Of a DNA stretch of 64,000 nucleotides, positions 22,141-35,975 are shown in pieces. This stretch comes from Melieria omissa. Lineage: Eukaryota > Arthropoda > Insecta > Diptera > Ulidiidae. The stretch lies in NCBI GenBank assembly GCA_963971225.1, contig OZ020267.1, positions 101,184,536-101,248,535 of the forward strand, read 5' to 3'. How positions within the stretch are numbered: the first letter of the stretch is position 1; each line of letters starts with the position of its first letter. The position numbers and the translations under genes were made by a program. The notes below the pieces were generated by a model. The model was not told the DNA's origin, made no database searches, and was given only the letters and a program-made list of their open reading frames with translations.

Positions 22141-24867
22141 AAATTAGTTAGGAGGGTAAAATATTCAAACTCCGCTGATCTTTAACTCTGATAGTCCACA
22201 GAATCTGATAATCATCAAAATAAATTTTTTTAAAATCCAAAACCACTCAAAAGGACACGCGAAAGATTGCAGAAATTGAATATCTGATATGTATTTCAGG
22301 AATTTAAGAATATTTTAAGGAAAAAAGAAATAAAATAATTCAGCTTAATTCAAGATTTAAGCTTAGAATTATCGCGAACTGTAGTCTAAATTGGTGGCAT
22401 TTAGCCATCCAATCACAAAAAACCAAGCTGCAAACAATTCTAATGAAACTCATTGTCCTATCTACATATTTCTCTTTGCCTTCCATAGCGATACTATCAC
22501 AATTTTTTTGCCTCGCGTTATCAGCAGCGACATTTTATTTTATTTAGCAGCCTTCAGCCAGTCAGAAACGTCGAAGACTGCTGTTCAACTACTTGGAATG
22601 ACAGTTAAGCCGGAGCCAACTTCATTTTTCAACGCCACATTAAACTCTAATCGCTTCATCAGCCCATTTAACATTTCATTTAGTTGGCATTAGTTGGGCT
22701 GTCAATTGCTTTGTTTTTTTCTTTTTCAATTCCCCGCAACTGGCAGAGTCAACTTTGTGACGTTGCTCCATATTTTTTGTTGCCACTCTTCATTCCGATT
22801 TCAATTCCCACTGTTGCTAGCTCCAACAGGAAATTTAGTTTCTTTTTGTGCGCCAGCACTTCCGCATACAAGTACCGTAAACAAACCGACCCAAGTGCCC
22901 TCACACACTGCACGGCAGCGACGTGTCGCTCAACGCCAACTGCAGCTTAGCTGGGCATATGTGCACATCGTAACTGGAGCCAACTCTGACGGGGCTCCCC
23001 TTGTCAGCACATCTGCACCGAGCCTCCTTCGCACCACTAAACATTTCCGCATTTGTTACCCTTCATTAAGCATAATTTCGTTCATAAATATGCGGGACAG
23101 CGCGTTGAAAGCTGCGCAAGTGCAGCCAGAGGCGCAAATCAAAACCTGCACTCAGACGCACATGTGTCTAAAGTTTAACCCACTCATTTACCGCCGCCGC
23201 CACGACACACTGGCGCAACGGCTGAGCAGTGTTGCCAACGCGCACGTACAGCGTTGCCGCTGCCGTTCGGTCGCAACTTCCGCTTTGCGCAAACACTTCC
23301 GACTTTTGCTGCTGTTGCTCGCATGATGGTTGTATTTGTTGTGTTGCTACTATATATGAAACAACAAAAAAAAAAAAACAGCATAAAACAATAACAACAA
23401 ATAAACAATGAATAAATAATAAATACTAAGAAAACATAGAAATTATGTGTGTGTAGGAGAAAGAGAGAGAGCAATACATTTGGGGGCGCGGAATAGAAGG
23501 CAGGAGAGGGTTGCAAGCTGGAAAACATAACAAGCAAAATTAACACATACACATGTGCCTACACTGCGCCACACCCCCTCTCCCTACCCCACCCTATTGG
23601 ACGCCACGCAACACAACACAGCCGCAAGCCACAATATTCTATCTATTGATTTTCTGTAGAACACAATTTTGACGTTTCTATTTGCCGTTTTGACAGGCAA
23701 AAACAAGAAAATAATAAGCACATTTAAGATATGAAATTCAGCGTGGGCGCTGTGCTGGCATGTTGAGCGGCATTGTTGCTTGCCGCGAGGGTGCGGGGAA
23801 TGGCGCTGTAATGAATGAAAAGCGTGTGCGGTGCGCATGCAACGCGTGTCCCATGTAAATACAATCAACCTTGCCAGTCGGCCGCCTGCCATGTCGTGTG
23901 GCTCGACTGCCTCGTTGCGTATTGCCACACAAGCAGCAATAACAAAAAAAAAAAACCCAAACGAATCACATGTTTCTACGATTTTCCATGGAATGTACAC
24001 GCCCCACGCGTAGCAATCATGCTGCTGCCGCTTTTTCACTTGCAAAATCGTGCCGACATGAATTGGCGAGGGAGACCTTTACGATGTGTAGACTTGACGA
24101 TTCAACGAAATTAGTTATCCTTGATGGGTTAATTTGGCACTGGGTAGTAAGCGCACACACACACACAATGTATCTGAAGATGCTGAGGTGAATGTGACTC
24201 TGTGTGTGTGTGTTTTAGGAGCACTGTGTTCGACATTCATGATTGAGTGTTTGCCTAAGATCCCAGAACTAACAGCAGCCCATTGACAGTTTGATTAACT
24301 CAAGTGCTGCTGTGTCTAAAATTCCACTGAAATTTCATTTGTGTATAGTAGAGTCTTTGTAACCTTAATAAATCGCTATAAAAGCAGTTGAATATCATTT
24401 GTGAGACAGCTGAAAATTAACAGACAATGTGTGTGATTGTTTGACAACTGAGCTCTCGCATGAATCCGTAATATGGCATTCGACATGTGCGAAACAGTAT
24501 CTGAAACATGATATATGGTATGATATGTGATATCTCTACAATCTCGTTGATATCCAGTACCGAAAACTGACCCCTGAACGTCTGTTACTCAACTTCTAAG
24601 CTCAAGTATTCAGTTCTGGGCATAAGTCATTTAATATCTCATGTTTCATATGTGGCATCTTAAGTCACACAACAAAGCTTTTACTTTCAAAAGTAGTTTT
24701 TGTCATATGGTATCAAGTATATGTCATTTAGTATCCGATGTGTTATTTTAATTTGGCTGTGTAGCAGCAAGAGATGAAAAATCTTGAATCAACTCTCCTT
24801 CATCAAGAGACCGAACTGCTTTGCATTGGGTTCAGACTGATGAATAAAGGAATTCGCAATGCGCCTC
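22141..24867. other. non-coding island with repeats
   Basis: The 22680-24200 part is GC-richer, with open frames on both strands, the longest 210 codons at 22694-23326. None shows a domain, and frames on the opposite strand are nearly as long, so I do not call a gene. CA/TG runs occur at 24158-24175 and 24199-24214. Confidence 0.4.
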
Positions 24868-25290
24868 CGATGATGGTTAGGTTAGGTTAGGTTACAGATG
24901 GGGTGTGTGCGGCAAGCACTTTCACTCGGAGACCCTATTGGGTCCATTGTGAATCCTTCATTTTTCGGAAAAAACCGGTGTCCTTCTTTGGATCTACAGA
25001 GATCCAAACGGGATCTTTGAGGAACCATTTGGTCTTGGCAAGGAATTTATGTAGATCGGTTATCTGTGCATCTGCTACTTTCGCGAGCCCATCAAAGCAC
25101 CTTGCCCAGAGTCTGGTACCGTCGTCTTTGTAGTGGCATAGCAGGTGCTCGACTGATTCTACTGCCTCCTCATCTCTACAGCTTCTGCATAAATTGTCGG
25201 TCGCCAAACACCATTTGCATAACATGACGTGTTCCGATGAAAGAGCTACCTACGTTGCAAACACCGTTCCTTACCTACAGTTGGTGATAG
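24868..25290 (-). pseudogene. LINE C-terminus and 3' end with TTAGG-type tail
   Basis: The minus-strand frame 25225-24935 encodes LATDNLCRSCRDEEAVESVEHLLCH, the C-x2-C-x11-H-x3/4-C/H knuckle of RNase H-bearing LINE proteins. ADAQITDLHKFLAKTKWF and a stop follow. The 3' UTR includes GGATTCACAATGG, as in the copy at 13.5 kb, and ends in four CCTAA-type units (24875-24893). It is a 5'-truncated copy; the last Cys of the knuckle is replaced by Tyr. Confidence 0.75.
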
Positions 25291-25718
25291 CCATCAACTC
25301 AGTATGTATTAAGACGTATTAAATCACTTTAAGTCTACCACTCAACATCTGTTTTGAGAGTATTCTTCAGCAGATTTCTTTTAAGTATTCGTACGAGTTT
25401 TAAATTGTGCCCATAAGTAACACTATAACTCAATGACAGTCAAATCAAAAGATGGTAGCGGATATTTCCAGCAGTTCCAGGTTCGTACATTATAGACCTA
25501 ATGGCTTGAAACGATGCCTTTGTAGAACTCGAACGCATCTTCCCCACTAAGATCGCGCATATTTTTCACAAGATTTTTCTTCAAATTAAGTTAAGTTAAG
25601 GTACATTGTTTAGTTTATAATATACATAAGCTAAGCTTAGGTACGAGAGTCAAGTAACGCTGTTCGAAACAGTATGTCCAAAGCTGAACTATTGTGCTGA
25701 GCCCCTTTTCTTTATGCC
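25291..25718. other. unassigned non-coding DNA
   Basis: Nothing recognisable: no open frame of note and no repeat shared with the rest of the window. Confidence 0.5.
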
Positions 25719-26053
25719 TTGATTACACGTAACGAGTAGAGTAGAGTAGAGTAGAGTAGAGTAGAGTAGAGTAGATGGTACTAAGCCAAGAAAGTTGTTT
25801 AGATGAGTAAAAGCGAGTAGGTATTTTGCCACTTGGCGAGTCAGTTCAAATTTATGGCATTGATTACAGTGACGAGCGAATCAGCGACTCGTTGCCGGAA
25901 GAAAAATAATATAGCGAGAAAGTGGTACTTGACTCTGTACACAAAATGTGATTCTGGTAACTCTCTCACTATGCTCGGTCACTGACTCAATGATGATAAA
26001 ACGAGCACTCAACTCAGTTACTGTCTCCCCACTCTACTTCTTACATGTAATCA
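25719..26053. mobile_element. foldback MITE-like element with AGAGT expansion
   Basis: The left end TTGATTACACGTAAC followed by GAGTAGAGT (25719-25742) is matched in inverse at 26031-26053 with about three differences over 24 bp. An internal copy of the left end (TTGATTACAGTGACGAG) starts at 25860. Just inside the left end the GTAGA unit is expanded to about eight copies (25736-25773). The element is non-coding. A target duplication is not obvious. Confidence 0.5.
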
Positions 26054-27232
26054 TTACTGAAAGAGTTTTTATCCTCCAATATAATCCAGGAACTCCTTCA
26101 TTTTCCTCAGATTGATTTCAGAAAGCTCTTTCGTATGAACGGCGGCACATTCGGTTATAATATTCACGAACGTTTCTTAATTTTCCATATAAAATCTACA
26201 TAGGGATTTGTGATTCCGACGCTTTATACATGTTGAGCAAACAGTCTCAATCTTTATTATGAATTTAAGTTTCGTGGTGCTTAGATCTAGAAGGTACTTC
26301 AACTTTCTGATAATGCCGGAACAATGCCGTTCCACTAATGCCATAAAGTGCAGCAACCAGCGGGTCACAGGTTCGTTACCCCTTTCACATCAATACCTCA
26401 CACTTAGCATAGCAAGAAACCTGAAAATGTATCTACCGACACATTTTCCAACGCCTTGCGTAACTCTTACACTAAACAACCAGTGTCAGTTAATAAAAAC
26501 CGTATCTCGCCTGGCAAAACCTACAAAATTACAGTTGCTACAACTACAGTTTCCACGTGCTCGTTTTTTAAGCAAAAACGAAAAGAATAAAGTACGAATA
26601 AGCCTCAAAACAAGTTGGAGAAGAATAAGAAATTCAAATTACAACGTAATATTCGTAACATTGACGCAACTGATAAGGCACATAATTAAAACTGGATCTG
26701 TAGCTGTTAAGTAACAGTAACGCTAACTGTAGTTTAACACCTTCTTGCGCGGCTCTGGAACTTTCGCAGCTGCGTCCCAAACACAGCAAGACAAAGAAAT
26801 TTATTTAGAAAATCTAAAGCACACGATTTTCACATGGAAAATCCAAGAAAAATAGAAACAAAAAATGGTAAATTCGAACATAACAAACCGGAGTCACCGC
26901 GCACAGCAAAAAAGCGAACGGCTGCGGCGAGCACCAACGCCAGTCGTGCTCATTAGCGCCGTAACAGAGTCACAACGCCAACCAGCGACAACAACAACAA
27001 TAGCAATCACGAGAAAACCCGACTACAATGGCCAACACGCGGAGCATAGCGGCCGCCGCATGGCATGGTGGCTCCATGACCTCTTCGTACGGTTCGAAAT
27101 ACACATTCACACTTTTGGTTACAGATGCTCAAAGGCAAACCGGCAGACGCACAGACGGGTGAACGGGCGAACAGTCATGCGACCAACGTGTCGCTTAGGC
27201 TCCCCTGGCTCTGTGGCCTCAGACGTACTCAC
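26054..27232. other. non-coding DNA and island
   Basis: The 139-codon plus-strand frame at 26865-27284 contains a CAA-derived Thr run and no domain. It lies just past the possible minus-strand donor at 27231, so it is most likely a chance frame over intron sequence. Confidence 0.4.
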
Positions 27233-27760
27233 AGCGCACAGTAGTTTTGCGCTCTACGCCACTTCTGCTGCTTCGTTTCGGTAGTATTTTTTTTAATTTT
27301 TATTTTGTTTGTTGCTGTAGAGATTTTTAATGGTGATCGTTGTTGTTGTAGTTGTGGTTGTATTCGTCTCCAAAATACTTGAAATTGTTTTACATTTGCG
27401 TACATTTGCTTTGATATATTCGAGTAGCTGTGACTGGTTGTCGCCGAATTGTTTGTTGTTACTCAAGTTTCGGAGTCGCAGTGTCGTATTTGAATTTATT
27501 TATTTATTTATTATGGACTAGAAATTCAAATTCCGTTCCAAGTTGTTTTGCTGCTTGTGCTGTGGTCAAGCGAAGAGTGCTCGTGTACTCGCCACACAAG
27601 TTCACACGCACTCCGAATATTTATGTCTCGTATCGTTTTACCTCCATTGCTCTTTCTGAATTTTACTAATTCTGCTTCTTTACACACGGCTGCTGTTTTA
27701 TTGTGATTTTAGCCTCTCGCTAAATCCAAGTTTTTCGCTCCCACATCGAAAATTGACCGG
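27233..27760 (-). other. possible minus-strand first exon (5' leader)
   Basis: On the minus strand the segment is rich in ACAACAACAACG-type tracts and lacks long AT runs, as in fly 5' leaders. It ends at a good donor, CGCT/GTGAGTAC (exon base 27233). No convincing 3' splice site lies upstream, which favours a first exon over an internal one. An octamer ATGCAAAT lies about 60 bp upstream of the region. There is no recognisable coding start. This rests on composition and one donor only. Confidence 0.25.
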
Positions 27761-28349
27761 CCAGGTATTGCACCTAACCGCGAGCGCGCATCAACTAATT
27801 TGCATAAATTGACCGCTTTCGCTGCCGCGCTACTACGGTTTTAATTAATTAAATTGGGATTTTTTCCGCTCGCTTAATTTTTAACTCTTTAGTTTGCCTT
27901 TTGCTTTTTTCATAATTGTTTTCCTTAATTTTTCATTTTGCCTTACAATCTTTGGATTTAGGTATTTCTCATTTATATGAATATATATGTGTGGTTATTG
28001 CTCTCCGTCACTCTTTTGCTGGTTGTTTATTACTTTTCGTTTGTTGAAAAATTCCGTCAAGGTCACCATTATAAAATCTTTTCAATTGCCAACGCAATCT
28101 AATGCAGCTGAAGTTGTTTTGCAGCGTGTTTTTACTCGTTTCAGCGCCTTATCGCTGACCAGACTGTCGCTTATCGTTGGCTGGTTTTAAGTTTTTTTAT
28201 GACATTTGCTTAACAGGAAATGAACATTTTTAATTTTGTTCCTTGAATATTTTATTAAAAAATGGTATTAGACGCTGATATACGCGTTATCAAGTGGCGC
28301 ACGTGAATCGACAGAGTTGTAGACGTCTATGGGATCTATGCTGTGCTGA

Positions 28350-30322
28350 CTTTAAAGGAATTTGTAGATTTCGGAGTAATTCGGAGTAGTTTAAACTACG
28401 CTTCGGAATCACTATTAAGTTGAATAAAGCCTTTGGTGAATATAAAGTTGGTTGAGAAACAAATTATTTCAGCAAGAAATGTAATTTCACACTTTCGGAG
28501 TTCACAAACAATGAGTTTAATGCGATCATTTAGCTGTTTTGTATTTATTTGAACACTAATTTGGCTTTAGTTTGCTGGTAGAATAATTTTAGTATACCAT
28601 TTACAAATTCGGAGTTGCTAAAACTCAGAGTTTTATTACAAAGTTTTTGAGATTACAACTATATGAAATTAAATCGGAGAGTGTTTAGATTAGATTAAGA
28701 TGACGTTATTTCAATAGTTAATACTATTTTAAATTTTAATTACACCATTAAGGTGTTTTACATTTAGTTAGAAGTATTTAGAACTGGATTGGGGTGCTCT
28801 ACCACAAAGCTTTTAAGATCACAATTATATAACATTAAATCACCGAGCGTTTAGATTATGTTTAGAAGGCAACGACAGCATTATCTACATAAAAAATGTA
28901 ATTTCGATTATTCGGAGTCAATAAAGGTGTTTTACATTTATAAACCTATTTGTTTGACAAATTGTTTACTGGTAGAATACATTTAGTACACTTTTTACAA
29001 ATTCGGAGTAGTTAGAACTGAAATGCGGTGCTCTACCCCAAAGTTTTTAAGATCACAACTATGTAAAATAAAATCTGCGAGCGCTAAGATTGTGTTTATA
29101 TGATAACAAAATCATTATCTCCATAATAAATGTAAATTTGAATTTTCGGAGTCAACAAAAACATGTGTTATGGTGCTATAAAGTTGTTTTACATTTAGCA
29201 AGGTATTTATTTGACTCTTTTTTAACTAGTAGAAACAATTTAGTACACATTTTTACAAATTCGGCGTCGTTGGAATAGGATTACGGTGCGATGCATCTGG
29301 TAAAAATTATGCGTTGAAATTTACAACAAATACAATTTTGGGTTAGATAGTAACAAAATCATTATTGGAATAGTAAATGCCATTTTAAACCTTCGGAGTC
29401 AACAAGCAGAGTACTTTATGATGCTATAAGGATGTTTAAAATTTAGTTGGCTATTTATATTATTTAGTTAGCATAGTCACAACTATATTAAGTCAAATTG
29501 GCAAGCATTTAGATTATGTTGCGATAGTAGCGAAGTCATTTTCTCAAGTGAAAATGCAATTCTTAACTTTCGGAGTCAACAAACAACGTAATCATGGCAC
29601 CATACAAGTGCTTTTTTCTAGTTTTTAACATATTTTAGTTATTTATTATTTTACTGCATAAATTTAGTGTAGTATTTAAAAATTAAAACATTATTTCGGA
29701 ACGGTATACCGAAGAATGTAAATTCACAACTATCCTTAGGTCTATGAGAATAGTTTAGATACTCTTAAGGGACTAAAAAAAGGTCTCCAATGATGTAAAG
29801 TGTAATTTCGAACTTTCGGAGTAAAAAAAAACCAAACAATTTGGCACAAACAGACAATTTAAATAGTTTGCTGGTTTTTTATGATTAGAAAACTTCCGAA
29901 ACTATTTTTATTTTACAGTTTTAATTAATTCGGAGTAGTAAAAATTGAGTCGTAGCTCAAAATCAGGGCAAATTTAATCTATTTATTGATTCGGAGTAGT
30001 CAAAACTGAATGTTGAAGCTCAAAGTTAGAGCTAATTTAATCTTTTTTTTTCAATTTCGGAATAGTAAAATCTAAATATTGTAGTTTGAAATAAGAACTA
30101 ATACTCAGAACTAAAATTTCATAAGCATACGATTTCTTTATAAGAACAGAAAATTTCAATCAGACTTTAAAATAATTCAAGCTTTTTTAAATTTTATGCC
30201 AGATACTCATTTTTAATTCGGAGTGCAAGGAACAATTAAATAACACTATTATAACTATTTGTTATAAGCTGATCCACAAAATTTCATGACTTATAACGTG
30301 GAATTTGTAATCGGAGTCAGAA
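28350..30322. repeat. degenerate tandem array marked by TTCGGAGT
   Basis: The motif TTCGGAGT, or a one-base variant, recurs about 16 times. Around it larger units of about 235-260 bp are visible: GGTGCTCTAC at 28793 and 29028 with a related GGTGCGATGC at 29285, each preceded by ACAAATTCGGAG and followed by AAGATCACAA and a TTTAGATTATGTTT-like block. Copies decay towards the right. There is no coding content. Confidence 0.65.
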
Positions 30323-31005
30323 AATGTATTATTCAATGAAACTAAAATCATGAAAAACAAATTAAAACAAATTTAGAGTTCTGAACGTAGTAGAGTGAAA
30401 AAAATTACAGTGCAAATGTTTTGCACAGAAATAAATTCAACACAATTTTGTGTACTAATTGGAATGAATTTCATATTTAGGAAAAATTCATTTAACCCAA
30501 AAACTTGTAATTAAAATAAAAGTATTCCAACTCGTGTTTATTGTTATTCATATTCTCCTTGGAAACCCCAAATTATGAAAAATCCAGCAACTCTAGGAAA
30601 AACACAAAAACTCTGAAAACATTCAGCAGAATTCACCACAATCCTCACGGGACAAGCAAAACCTGAAGCACACAAAAATAAAAAACACAACAAAGTTTTG
30701 TGCGTTAACTTTTATGCATTTTGATGGAAATGGAACTGTTGACAGCTAAAAAATGTCCATGCCAAAAGAATCACAGCACAACTGTGAAACGAAACGGCGC
30801 GAAACAATGCAAAAACAATTTTGGCACAAGAGCGTTTGGGGCGATGAAAGGGAGAAATGTTTGAATTTGTGTGGGAAAATGGATGTTTTTTGGCGAAGCT
30901 GCTGCTGTTGTTTAGCTTGAGGTGACCATAGGCGCCGATCGCTTTGGTGTGTTGACAGTTGCCGCATTTCAAGTGTCAAGCTGTGAGCGCTTTTCGGGCA
31001 CTCAC
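30323..31005. other. non-coding DNA
   Basis: AT-rich to 30700, then GC-richer. The minus-strand frame 30972-30712 has no recognisable domain. Confidence 0.4.
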
Positions 31006-31126
31006 CGTGAACACTGCGGGAGTTGATTTTACAGCGCAGTTTGAATGAAGTGATGCGGGTGCTTTTTACAATTAGTGGAAAGCAGTATGCAAGTTTTAGA
31101 CATTTCAAGGTAATCGTAAAATTCAG
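31006..31126 (-). other. candidate minus-strand internal exon (121 nt)
   Basis: On the minus strand a long pyrimidine tract and TTTTTTGCAG (31127-31160) form a strong 3' splice site. Exactly 121 nt later is a strong donor, CACG/GTGAGTGC (31004-31005). One of the three frames is open across the whole interval (for example LKCLKLAYCFPLIVKS), but I recognise no protein family. Length 121 is not a multiple of three. It may be a real exon, an untranslated exon or a pseudoexon. Confidence 0.3.
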
Positions 31127-31774
31127 CTGCAAAAAAGCAAAAAGCGAGAGAAGGACACTTTAAGAGGGAACTTTAACATCGACTCGGTGATTGCCATAAC
31201 AATGGAGTTTGTTGCAGACAGTTAACAACCTTTCTAAGTTTCACTAATTTAAGCCATTAACCAATGTCAGCAGCGTCAACCCCCCAAAGTGCCACTCAAG
31301 GGGTGTTAATGATAATGAAACAAATGTGGTGATAGGGATACCAGCAAATAGTGGGTTTGTATAAACCACAAAAACAAAGAAATGGGTTATTGGCCTTGGA
31401 ATAGCCAACAAAATGAGCGAGGGTAGTCAGTTTACTGATGTTTAAACTTGGACATAGTAGGGGTGGCAAAAACCTAAAACAGCTGGTCACATTGTAACCA
31501 GGCAATGCCAGCAACAAAATGATGTGATGAAATAGTGCCGTTAAAAGGGTTGAATAAAGGAAAATGAATGCGCAAAGTTGGCAGAATGCAAGCAACAAAC
31601 TAATAAACGTTGGTAAAATGGGGTAAAAAGTGCGTTCGAATTCGCATAGAGAGGGAAGGGAAAAGGAGACAAGACAGCTGAAAACTGGCAGCAAACTGGT
31701 TGAAATGTTGTCAAATAATAAACAAAAACAAATGGTATTTATACATTTTCAACAAAAAGAGCACAAGCTGAAAA
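31127..31774. other. non-coding DNA
   Basis: The minus-strand frame 31694-31296 (132 codons) is hydrophobic but repetitive in composition and unlike any known family. No gene is called. Confidence 0.4.
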
Positions 31775-34839
<3,065 letters not shown>

Positions 34840-35250
34840 GGGTATAGGTGCGGTTTCCTGGACAGTTGGGATACAGACGTTGTTGACGTGAGGGCAAGCT
34901 ACACGCGCTCCATAGCCTCAGTCTATTAGGACCACTGGGAAGCATAGGAGAGAGGACAAGGATAGAAAAGAGACGTGGAATTGGTTAAGCGTCTTTAATC
35001 CTCTTGATCTTCCTAGTGTTTTTGATACAAACAACAATTTTACAGGTAGGAAGTGTCTGGTGCTTATAAAATACCCAGAATTATTGCGAGTTGAGACCGA
35101 AGACTCTTCCGCGGTAGCACCAGGACTCCTGGACTAGCACCGCCCCTATGTGGTCTCGGGTGAACTTTTGCGCTAGACGGCCGATTTCACCTTCATGTGG
35201 TCAAGAATGATTTGAACAACCTTCATAGCTCAAGTGTACTAGCAGTGTTG
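34840..35250 (-). pseudogene. LINE endonuclease-domain fragment
   Basis: Minus-strand reading gives LVQESWCYRGRVFGLNSQ and then FWVFYKHQT. This matches the N-terminal part of the apurinic-type endonuclease of I/R1/LOA-like LINEs (L-x-Q-E-P-W-x-x...G-L). Stops and frame changes are present. It lies just downstream of an RNase H fragment in the same orientation, so it is the 5' part of a different copy. Confidence 0.5.
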
Positions 35251-35279
35251 TTAACGAAATTTCGTCCGACAACTTCTTT

Positions 35280-35975
35280 TCTTCGCCGTTTATACAGCCC
35301 TGTAGCCCCAGCGCTTCAAGGATAATTTCCTCAAGGGAGTCTTGAGAAGCTCCGACTGGCGTCTGAGGAAGTTAAAGCGGTTGGACAGAGGTAGAGAACT
35401 TCCTAATGTGCGCCCCCTGTGGCAAGTGAATTGCTTTGTTGTTTCCACGTCCTCGAAGCAGGATTTGCATGTGTGGTCATTGATGATTCGCATGTTTGCC
35501 ATACGCTGACAAAATGCATTGTGCCTGCTATAATCATGAGTCGCAGTTCTTTTTTTCCAGAACGTCTGCACAGGCCTTACTCGGTGTTCAAGACAAGACT
35601 TTTTGCGGTTTTGCAGGATTTCAATTCGAATCATTTTCCCATGTGAGCAATGCTGATATTGTAACTGTAATATTTACTATAACTGTAAAACCTCTGCAGC
35701 GCTGACACAGGTTATTTTCTCTGATCTCACTGGATTGAGTCCGCATTGGTGAGTTTATCGGCTGTTACGTTGTCTCGAAACATATCGAAGAGTTAGCTGA
35801 TTGTGTTTTGCGACACTAGATAGCTTTGCCTTACATTTGCTTACGATCTTTGAGTATTTTGAAGGGTTTTCTAGAGTCTTTAGTGCAGCTTGACTTTCAC
35901 TGAAAATCCTTATGCGTTTTCCTCTCAATTTGTGCTCTAGACCAGAAGGGAGTTTTACAAAAATGGGCAGCAAGC
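35280..35975 (-). pseudogene. LINE RNase H and zinc-knuckle fragment
   Basis: The frame 35973-35755 contains FSESQAALKTLENPSKYSK and HNQLTLRYVSRQ, the second and third RNase H blocks (S-D-S-Q-A-A-L-K-A-L with Asp changed to Glu; the W-V-P-G-H block is damaged). Frame 35634-35290 then gives TCKSCFEDVETTKQFTCH, a C-x2-C-x10-C-H-type knuckle. Several stops separate the pieces. Same superfamily as the other LINE fragments here. Confidence 0.65.

Noticed and set aside
22694..23326. 210-codon plus-strand open frame
   Set aside because: No domain, no codon bias, equally open frames on the other strand, and Leu/Phe-rich ends from simple sequence.
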